Assembly: GCA_905221605.1 (NCBI GenBank)
Contig: CAJNDS010000284.1
Span: 126,001-177,932 of the forward strand
Direction of reading: 5' to 3'
From: Symbiodinium natans
Taxonomy: Eukaryota > Sar > Dinophyceae > Suessiales > Symbiodiniaceae
Length of the DNA: 51,932 nucleotides
The notes beneath the pieces are model-generated. The model saw only the letters and a list, made by a program, of their open reading frames with translations, was not told the DNA's origin and made no database searches. The position numbers were made by a program, and so were the translations under genes. Shown here piece after piece: positions 44,281 through 51,932 of this stretch (position 1 is the stretch's first letter; each line of letters starts with the position of its first letter).

Positions 44281-46074
44281 ATCCGCAGCCGTTTGGTGCA
44301 AGGAGACAGGGTTTCGGCCTCGTAGCTGAGGGTGGGGGCCTCGCAACGGGGAATTGCGATTGGTGTTTACGGCCTCGCTTTGCTGAGGGAGTGTAGCTCG
44401 GCCTCGCGGTGCCGCGTGCTTGCGACACCGCTGAGGGTAAGAGAGGAGGCCTCGGCCTCGCAGAGCTGAGGGTGGAACAAGGCGTCCTCATCCTCAAGGT
44501 GGGCCTTTAGCAATGAGGCAATGGAAGACGGATGCTACGATGAGAAGACAAGGGTCCCGATTGCCATCCTGGTTAAGGAATCGGCCGGACAAAGGCAAGG
44601 GCAAAAGCAAGAACAAGCAGAAAGATCCGCCCCGAGAACGTTCCCCGCTTCGACAGGCCAGACACCCGGAGCAGCCTTGCGATAGGGAAGAGGAGAGTGC
44701 TTCGGAATCTCCGGTGGGTCCGGTACGCCTACGGGAGAGAGGAGAAGACAGAGCGGCCTCGCACCAAGCTGAGGGTGTCAATACAGAGCAAGAGGCAAGC
44801 GAGCCTCGTACAGTCACGCTGGCGGAAGGGCCAGGTGCCCACAATATGGCCTCGCAGGAAGCTGAGGGAAAGGAGAACAAGGAAGACATGGGGCAAGCCA
44901 AGCCTGTGCACCTTTTGGTGCACAAACTGCAGAACCAGCAAAGGCCAAGGACAGCGCTCCATTGGCTTGGGGAGGTCCAATTGGTCCGCAACCCAACGAC
45001 AGGGCAAAGCTTACAGCCTAGGGTGCTTCCCTTCATAGGTGCAGGGCGCACTCGACGAGGATATGCTCTGGATCGGCTATGGGTCATGAAACTGGCGATG
45101 GAACCCCAGAGCTTTGGCAACGAAGCAGGGTATGGGGAACAATTCCCCACCCTGGTCACCAGGACCCTGTGGGCAGGATGGATTGGAGTCCTTTTCGACG
45201 AAGCGGTGGAGGGTTACTGCCACCACTACTTCTATGGAAGTATCATCCGCAGGGCAGAGCTGTTCAACACATGGTGGCAGGAACATCGCCATGAAGCCGG
45301 GATCCTCAGACAGTCCCTGTTTTACCTGGTGGCTATAACGTCATGGCTGACCATGCAAGGAGTTGCTCTATCGGATGTCACGGTGAGCAACGTTGGGCGC
45401 GACCCAATGTCAGGATCGTTACCACGGGCAGTGTTCTTTGACACGGCGGAGTGGACGACGCTGCAGGAGGATAGATACAAGCTATCAAGCGGCCTTGTAC
45501 GCCTCCTGGAGAAGTATGATGAGGAGCTACTGGCAACCATACGTGGATTGGTCAGAACGTACGACGGCAAGGCCAGCGCGCTTTGGATGGCGTGCGTAGG
45601 CAATGTCGGGCCATTTGCCCAGCACCTGCTGGATGCCGGGATTGCAAAACGAGGATGGGATGGAACCCTACTTTCGGTTCCGGCAACAGAGATCCAGAAA
45701 ATCACGCTGGGCATGCCACATGACGAAGCTGATGAGTGAACAGCGCAGCCCAGACAAGAAACACGGCTAGTGGTCTGAGAAGCACCAACCGACTCAAGAA
45801 ATACCGCCTCGGCGTGCTGCCTGAGGAAGTTTCGGCCTCGACTCTGGTCTGAGGGGTGCAAATGAAGGAAGTTCGGCCTCGGCAAGTCCTGAGGGAATTT
45901 CGGCCTCGACCACGGTATGAGGGCATGGATTTCGGCCTCGACAAATGTCTGAGGGAAGTGAGGGCTAGTACCGGTAGTCTCACTGTGCAGAGTTTGTAGT
46001 TTGTATGTTTCACCCTCTAACCTCAGCCCCTTCGGGTGGCTACGCCTCGCAGCGTGCAGACGAAAGTTCCTGTC
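42364..46074 (+). mobile_element. LINE unit 3: 5'-truncated, nearly identical copy of unit 2
   Basis: Matches 38652-42362 at a constant offset of 3712 bp; I spotted about a dozen base differences over 3.7 kb. It lacks ORF1, endonuclease and the RT core. The junction CACCT/GACATGGG shares one or two bases with both parents. It ends with the same 3' box (46027-46062) followed by the next TGGCTCAAG. Confidence 0.85.
44513..45739 (+). CDS. LINE unit 3 ORF3 copy, intact
   Basis: 408 aa, identical in length to the unit 2 ORF3. I saw two amino-acid changes (PWDRE to PCDRE, RTPLHW to RTALHW). The kinase-like residues and both ASxxAEG peptides are kept. Confidence 0.7.
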   Translation: MRQWKTDATMRRQGSRLPSWLRNRPDKGKGKSKNKQKDPPRERSPLRQARHPEQPCDREEESASESPVGPVRLRERGEDRAASHQAEGVNTEQEASEPRTVTLAEGPGAHNMASQEAEGKENKEDMGQAKPVHLLVHKLQNQQRPRTALHWLGEVQLVRNPTTGQSLQPRVLPFIGAGRTRRGYALDRLWVMKLAMEPQSFGNEAGYGEQFPTLVTRTLWAGWIGVLFDEAVEGYCHHYFYGSIIRRAELFNTWWQEHRHEAGILRQSLFYLVAITSWLTMQGVALSDVTVSNVGRDPMSGSLPRAVFFDTAEWTTLQEDRYKLSSGLVRLLEKYDEELLATIRGLVRTYDGKASALWMACVGNVGPFAQHLLDAGIAKRGWDGTLLSVPATEIQKITLGMPHDEADE

Positions 46075-46224
46075 TGGCTCAAGTCTCGGCTCAACCCCGG
46101 TGGGGTGCGCAGGTAGTGAGCTGTTCGGTGGCCTGGAGGCTGTACCTAAGGGTGGGCTCCAACAGGACTCAAACCGAAACCACTGTGTTTGCTCGGTAGT
46201 TCTGCCAGCCACATAGCTGCCTGT

Positions 46225-46364
46225 GTACGGCCTCGCCGAGTGCTGAGGGAACTTTCGACCTCGCTGCTGAGGGTGTTGTCGGCCTCGCATAAGCTGAGGA
46301 TTGTGGAAAGTCTTCGGCCTCGCTCGGAGGGACAACATAGTTCGGCCTCACCACGGTTGAGGGA
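46225..46364 (+). repeat. Mini-hairpin cluster in unit 4 5' region
   Basis: Five copies at about 46230, 46257, 46280, 46314 and 46340. The last has the CCTCACCACGGTTGAGG form. Confidence 0.8.
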
Positions 46365-46501
46365 AACACCTCCTGGAACTGAGGTGCAAGAAGATAGCAG
46401 ACCTGTGCGAGCGAAGAGGGTTCCGAGGCCTTAACTTCCTTTGTTGGAACAGGGCCCCGTCTCAACCGCAGATTTCCGCTCGTGGGCTATCGGCGACCAG
46501 A

Positions 46502-46972
46502 GTGGCCGTCCACAGTGCCCTGGACAGTGTGCCACACGCCAAAGAGACTTGCTGCAAGGCAGACGGAGAGCGACGGACCATGCCGGCAATTGCGTGCTGT
46601 GTATTTGCATGGTCACACCAGGGGCGTCGTGAAGGGCTTTTCCTGGAACTGTCGCAGTCATATCGTATCCACTTTGTCCGTCGCACCAGGAGAGGCAACA
46701 TAGCCTGGGGCAGCTGTGGGAATTGGAATGTCCAAAGAAGCCTGAATGCAGCTAACCTCCACCTGCAGCTCCGGGATTTCCGATGCTGTGAGGATGCGAG
46801 GCTTTGGAACATCGATTTCTATGTCGATCCCACAAACCCATCCCTGATGATTGATGGCAGCGGACGTGAAATCAGGTACCTGGGTAGGCTGGTGATTATG
46901 GTGTATGGCCCTGATGTGTCGAGAAGGATGCTGGCCTTGTCGGAAGATGATGAGGAATGGATGCTCCTTTGA
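46502..46972 (+). CDS. Possible 156-aa ORF in unit 4
   Basis: The C-terminal two thirds look protein-like (RSLNAANLHLQLRDF, LWNIDFYVDPTNPSLMI, IRYLGRLVIMVYGPDVSRRM, SEDDEEWMLL), with alternating hydrophobic strands. No family recognised. A minus ORF overlaps (46658-47053) but has poorer character. Low certainty. Confidence 0.35.
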   Translation: MAVHSALDSVPHAKETCCKADGERRTMPAIACCVFAWSHQGRREGLFLELSQSYRIHFVRRTRRGNIAWGSCGNWNVQRSLNAANLHLQLRDFRCCEDARLWNIDFYVDPTNPSLMIDGSGREIRYLGRLVIMVYGPDVSRRMLALSEDDEEWMLL

Positions 46973-47177
46973 GGTGATGAAACGTCGCCGGCCAGTAACC
47001 AGGCAAGTGGAAGTGGATTGAATTGCGAGCACAGCCTCGCCATTAAGGGCCATGTGAGGGCAAACCCGAATGCAGGCTTAGCTTGCCGGAATGAGGGTGA
47101 TCAACATACCCTCGCAGCACAATGCTTTCAGAACCCGTGAAACCAGCGGAGATGCCATGTGAGGCTATGCAAGGGCA

Positions 47178-47340
47178 GTTTCGGCCTCGCTATGCTGGAG
47201 TAAAGGTTCGGCCTCGCCTCGGCTGAGGGAATGGATGGTTCGGCCTCGCCAAGGCTGAGGGAACAACAGAAGGGTTGCGAAAACGCCTCGCTGATGAAGA
47301 AGGTGCATGATGTTCCGGCCTCGCATCAGCTGAGGGAAGA
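47178..47340 (+). repeat. Mini-hairpin cluster, unit 4 middle
   Basis: Copies at about 47180, 47208, 47239 and 47314. Further single copies lie at 47549, 47910, 48520 and 48760. Confidence 0.75.
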
Positions 47341-47711
47341 ATGATGGAATGGGCAGGCCGGGCACTTATTGGTCTGCCGGAATTGAGTCTGGGAGACTCT
47401 GGAAGCACTGCATGCAGCTTGGACGGCTGATGCTACTGGGCGCAAAGCGGTAAAGCAGCTTGAAGCATAGACTCCGCGGTGCCGGTGTGTCGGAGCAATT
47501 GATGGGTACAACCGCAGCCCAGCAGTGCTCAATCAAACAATGCAACATTCGGCCTCGACTTTGGTCTGAGGGAATGTGAGCTATAAAGAGCAAACTCCAG
47601 AATATGGATGAGGGACACTGGCCAGGCATGGAGGCCAGCAAAGGGCAGGTACCAGCATTGCACTGGAGAAGCCTCGAGTCCCAATGGCAGTGAACTTTGT
47701 GGTGAGGAATA

Positions 47712-50700
47712 CGTCGACTGGTAAGTAAGTGCGAGAAAGCCAGGGCGATTCTGGGGAGAACAGCAAGGCACGGTTAGTAAGTGCGAGAACACCGGAGCTG
47801 CTGAGAACCCTGGATTAGCCGGGACGTACTCCGTGGAGGATTCGTTGTCACTGCTTTCAGAAATGCCCACAAGGACCAAGCATGCAGCTAACCCGTGGTC
47901 GCAGAGTGGGCCTCACTACGGTTGAGGGTAATCGACTCCCAAGTGAGAGTATGGAGTTTTGGTGGCAAACAAGAGAGCCAGCCGACTGTCTTTGGAACAA
48001 TGGCTACGGCTGGATTGGAGAATGTCAAGTCTCACAATGGATAGCGGCCTCGTACATAATATCCGCACAGGCAGGGTGGGTTTGACCTGGTAGTCGGCAC
48101 CTTGCCCGGCCCCCTGTCAGGCGCCTGTACCGGCCACCTGTTGAAGGTGTGTTGCGTGGGGTCACCGGTGCGTAGCGGCGATTTCGGTCGCTTAGCGTCC
48201 TCCAGCCTAAAAAGGGGTATGTTTGGGCAGGTACTTCACCTGTTCCTCCTGCTTGGCTTGTTGGAGATGTGTGAATCGAGGGCATGGATCCGTCAAGGTG
48301 AGATGACGAGAAAGTGCAGAATGGCCTCAATCAATATGGAACGGTCTATGTATGGGGATTGACCACCCCGCCGGTAGAGGGATAGCGGCCTCTGAGAATC
48401 GGAGGGCATGGATCACCACCCGGCAAAAGCCACAGGAAGTATGCCCTGTGCATGCAAGAGGCAGCCACCGTAACCAGAGTCCATGAAGCCTTGGGCCATG
48501 ACCTGGTTTGAAGACATGTCCGGCCTCACTACGGTTGAGGGGTGTGGATGGAAGCACTCAGGACATGCAATGAGACTCGTAGAACGAGCATCTGGGTCTA
48601 CAGGAATGACCTCCATTCGGTTGAGGGATAGCGGCCTCCACGAACGAGGGCATGGATCACCTCCCGAATAGACAACACAGAGAATGTGCAAGCATACAGG
48701 CAATTTGCCTTGGCCAAAGTCTTCAAGCCAATGGCAACGACTTGGTCAAAACGACATTCCGGCCTCACTTCGGTTGAGGGTAGCGGTACGTCAAAACCGA
48801 GGACAAGGAATGAGAGGGGGAACTTACCGGCAGTTTCACCCCACAGTTTTAGTAAGCTTTTGTTTCACTTGAACACACAGCCCCTTCGGGTGGCTACGCC
48901 TCGCAGCGTGCAGACGTAAAATTCACCCTGGCTCAAGGTTTCGGCTCAACCCCGGTGGGGTGCTCAGGTAGAGAGCGTCTTTAGTGCCGTTGTGGCTGGC
49001 CCTGGGGCTGTAACTAAGGGTAGGTTCCGTTTTGAGGCCCGGGCAAAACTGTGTTTGCTCGTAGGCCGGCTGACCGGCTAAGCTGTCATAGAGCGGCGGC
49101 CCGCCAACTGCTGCCGTCGACGAAGGACGTGAGTGCACAGTTTTCGGCCTCGCTTCGCTGGAGGATAGCTTTTCGTCCTCGCGTTGCTGAGGGAACCTTG
49201 TGACCTACAGTCTGCTCTGGGTCACAGTGAGAGTTGCAGCCTCGCATTGCTTGAGGGGTGACGCTAGCCTGTTGCTCACCAGAGATTCCTGCTGTCTCTG
49301 GGTGAGCAAAACCCACCGACCCTCATTTGGATTGAGGGCTGTGCTGAAGGTGAGTTTGGGTTCCTCGCTCACTTGTGTGGAAAACGAAGGTGAGACCGAA
49401 ACACGGGGGGAAAACGGCCAGGCACGCTGCAGACAGTGCAGGCCAACGTCGCACTGCAAGCGGCATCCTTGCAGTGGCGACAGGAGTGTCCCGAACAATT
49501 GCGGTGTGCTCGAGCCCAAGCTTGCAGGTTTTCGGGGATCTGCAAGCTGAGCACAACAGGATTTTCTTCGCAGGTAGAATCAGGTAGAAAAGATTTGGCC
49601 CAACCCTGGTGGATCTGCCTGGACATAAATAACCAGAGGCATCAGTGTCGTAAAGCTCATTGACTGGTGCTACTGAGAAACCGTTGCCAAGGAACTTGCA
49701 GTAGGACTGTGGTGCGGCGCAGTGCAAGTTGAAGAGCAGCTGGTGGTGGCTGCTCCCCGGAAAACCAATAGTCCAAGAAGCCTCCTTCGGCCTCGCTCCG
49801 TGCTGAGGGTTTGTAAGGGTTGGTATTGGCCGGAAAGGATTAAGATGGAGGTTACCCGAACTTCGCGCTTTTCCCATCTGAAGGCAACCAATGGTAATCA
49901 GCCTGCTGGACATGGCAGGCCTGCTTTTGTTTACATCCACGTCTCCTGCAAGGGCTGGGGTCTGTCCGTGCACACAGACAAGGCGGAACCTTGCAGATGT
50001 TTAGGTCCTCGCGGCGCTGGAGGTTGTTTGAAGATGTTGGCTCTCACTATCTGGTGAGTGGTTTGTATGGGCACTTGCTGGGGCAAGGCGGCTCTGGCGT
50101 CTGAGGATGGTACATGTGCTGGCTGCTGAGTACGGGCCACCGAAAGAGACCTGTGGTAAGACAAGCGATGAATGGAGCCGAACTCCTAAAGAAAGGACAG
50201 GCTAGCTCACGCGGACGCCACGCAGAGTATGTGTTACTATCTTCAGATGTTGGAGCCAAATTGCCAGCCTTGTGACGTGAGCTGTGGTGTTTGGATTCGG
50301 CCTCAAGCACTGGAAGGCCTACAACAACAAATCCGAATGAAAACTGTGGTCCTAAGACACGCGGAGCAGCTGCTTATACGTGGCACCGCGGGGGTCACAT
50401 AGAGATAGAGGGCTTGCCAGCAAGGGAACTCTGTCTAAGATAGCCCTGGCTCAGTGAGGAGCTGAGGGCCTGGCTGCGCAGATGCAGCGGAATGGTTGTT
50501 CGGCCTCGCCTCCGCTGAGGGAACAACAGTCCATGCTTCTCTGCAGTGTCGGTCCGGGTTAGTAAGAGCGAGAACGCCGGGACCTCGAGCTGCAGTTTTA
50601 CCATGAAGCAACCGCGTGAGAGGCATTATTGGTCAACTGGTGAGTAAGAGCGAGAAAGCCAGGGTGACGCTACTTTGGGGGAGGCTGCAAGGCACGGTTA

Positions 50701-50731
50701 GTAAGTGCGAGAAAGCCGGAGCTGCGGACGA
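47712..50731 (+). repeat. Dispersed GTAAGNGCGAGAA(A/C)(G/C)CC(G/A)G repeats in units 4 and 5
   Basis: Copies at about 47727, 47779, 50561, 50643 and 50700. Pairs are linked by GCAAGGCACGGTTA. They tie the interiors of units 4 and 5 together, although most of their sequence differs. Confidence 0.6.
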
Positions 50732-51052
50732 GCCTGGAGTAGCAGTCTTTCATACCTCACGTGTTTCACTTTGCGGCCTCGCATGCGCTGAGGAAATATG
50801 CTCCCGAAACAGAAACATCCAGTGCGAGTGGGGATTCCCAAACGTACGGAGGCGGCATTGCAAAACAATGCCCAACAGCATCATGCGGAGGGCAAGTTCG
50901 GCCATCGCGAGTGCTGAGGTTGCAGCTGAGATGAGGGCCTAGCTAGAAACGCAACACATCAAGCGAGGTATTTTAGTTTAGTTTAACCTGACCAAACGGC
51001 CCATTCGGGTGGCTACGCCTCATTCGCAGCTGTTGCAGACGAAAAATCACCT
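48929..51052 (+). mobile_element. LINE unit 5: probably non-autonomous element
   Basis: Starts TGGCTCAAG GTTTCGGCTC and has the same leader hairpin. It ends with a diverged 3' box (about 50999-51041) and GAAAAATCACC. The interior has hairpins at about 49144, 49172, 49239, 49788, 50499 and 50773, but no recognisable retroelement protein. ORFs up to 216 codons exist on the minus strand without family features. I see no gene I would defend. Confidence 0.7.
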
Positions 51053-51932
51053 TGGCTTCAAGGTTTCGGCTCAAACCCCGGTGGGGTGCTCAGGTTAGAG
51101 AGCGGCTTTTAGTGCCGTTGGGCTGGCCTGGGGCTTGTAAATAAAGGGTAGGTTTTCCGTTTGGGCCTGGCAAAAACTGGTGTTGCCGTAGGCGGCTGAC
51201 CGGCTAAAGCTGTTCATAGAGCGCGGGCCAGCCAACGCTGCCGGCGACGAGTAGGCGTGTAGGGCACAGGGTTTCGGCCTCGCTTCGCTTGGAGGGGAAG
51301 CTTTTCGTCCTCGCGTTGCTGAGGGAACCTTGTGACCTACAGTCTGCTCTGGGTCACAGTGAGAGTTGCAGCCTCGCTTTTCTTGAGGGGTGACGCTAGC
51401 CTGTTGCTCACCAGAGATTCCTGCTGTCTCTGGGTGAGCAAAACCCACCGACCCTCATGTGGATTGAGGGCTGTGCTGAAGGTGAGTTTGGGTTCCTCGC
51501 TCACTTGTGTGGAAAACGAAGGTGAGACCGAAACACGGGGGGAAACGGCCAGGCACGCTGCAGACAGTGCAGGCCAACGTCGCACTGCAAGTGGCATCCT
51601 TGCAGTGGCGACAGGAGTGTCCCGAACAATTGCGGTGTGCTCGAGCCCAAGCTTGCAGGTGTTCGGGGATCTGCAAGCTGAGCACAACAGGATTTTCTTC
51701 GCAGGTAGAATCAGGTAGAAAAGATTTGGCCCAACCCTGGTGGATCTGCCTGGACACAAATAACCAGAGGCATCAGTGTCGTAAAGCTCATTGACTGGTG
51801 CTACTGAGAAACCGTTGCCAAAGAACTTGCAGTAGGACTGTGGTGCGGCGCAGTGCAAGTTGACGAGCAGCTGTTGGTGGCTGCTCCCCGGCAAACCAAT
51901 AGTCCAAGAAGCCTCCTTCGGCCTCGCTCCGT
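51053..51932 (+). mobile_element. LINE unit 6: copy of unit 5, cut by the window edge
   Basis: Starts TGGCTTCAAGG (leader remnant with one inserted base). From about 51260 to the end it is almost identical to 49130-49800. Before that, it differs from unit 5 mainly by single-base insertions and deletions. Confidence 0.75.

Larger units (their letters stand above)
46075..48928 (+). mobile_element. LINE unit 4: probably non-autonomous element with unit 2-type ends
   Basis: Starts TGGCTCAAG and shares the 5' UTR block with unit 2 (CAACCCCGGTGGGG, AAGGGTGGGCTCCAACAGGA). It ends with the 3' box (48881-48916) and AAAATTCACC. No RT, endonuclease or ORF3 sequence lies between. The inside has mini-hairpins, a possible 156-aa ORF, and repeats of GGGATAGCGGCCTC...GAGGGCATGGATCA (about 48380, 48626). 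Confidence 0.7.

Noticed and set aside
49323-49973. 216-codon minus ORF in unit 5 as a gene
   Set aside because: No family features. The unit 6 copy differs in frame-relevant places and the region has hairpin repeats, so coding is unlikely.
34183-51932. CRISPR-like array from the regular GGCCTCGC...GCTGAGGG motif
   Set aside because: Spacing is irregular, copies vary in stem and loop, some lie inside ORFs, and the DNA is eukaryotic.

Overview
The window looks like nuclear DNA of a dinoflagellate, most likely of the Symbiodiniaceae. Four things point that way: a 16-nt match to the 3' end of the dinoflagellate spliced leader (25613-25628) at the head of a retrotransposon; interstitial plant-type telomere repeats (TTTAGGG/CCCTAAA); introns that keep the reading frame but use GT, GC and apparently GA donors; and protein families I recognise as expanded in these genomes. 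No tRNA, rRNA or CRISPR array was seen.

Layout. (1) 1-6780, minus strand: one host gene of at least six exons, running off the left edge. It encodes a possible ubiquitin-like start, a TIR-like 'SHAW' domain, leucine-rich repeats (LRRs), about eight membrane helices, and then a ninth hydrophobic segment followed by a cysteine-capped array of about 20 LRRs. (2) 6781-17960: gene-poor DNA with degenerate telomere-type tracts of changing orientation, a microsatellite, an AT-rich island, and a 3.35-kb tyrosine-recombinase-type (Ngaro/PAT-like) retroelement. That element has split direct repeats and a broken reverse transcriptase-RNase H gene, and it sits inside a telomere-type tract without a visible target duplication. 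(3) 17961-25590, plus strand: a rearranged Ty1/copia-like element. It has an inverted internal piece of gag, a CCHC knuckle, a DSGA protease and a DDE integrase. Its RT is deleted, an unrecognised 615-aa ORF lies between protease and integrase, and a 264-aa ORF lies at the 3' end. (4) 25613-51932: a head-to-tail array of at least six LINE-type units. Five of the six begin with a remnant of the spliced leader (TGGCTCAAG or longer). Unit 1 (25613-34023) is apparently intact with three ORFs. Unit 2 (34024-42363) is a divergent relative with one frameshift in ORF2. Unit 3 (42364-46074) is a nearly identical 5'-truncated copy of unit 2. Units 4-6 share mainly the ends and look non-autonomous; unit 6 runs off the right edge.

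In units 1 and 2, ORF1 is a zinc-ribbon/coiled-coil protein, probably RNA-binding. ORF2 is endonuclease-RT-RNase H with C-terminal zinc motifs. ORF3 is unusual: it keeps a protein-kinase-like pattern (lysine, glutamate, D-x4-N, and a later FFD). From unit 2 onward the DNA is peppered with dozens of short imperfect hairpins of the form GGCCTCGC-loop-GCTGAGGG. These also occur inside ORFs, where they add in-frame ASQxAEG peptides.

The three most interesting signals are the spliced-leader-headed tandem LINE array with its kinase-like ORF3, the dispersed mini-hairpins, and the telomere-repeat-associated tyrosine-recombinase-type element.
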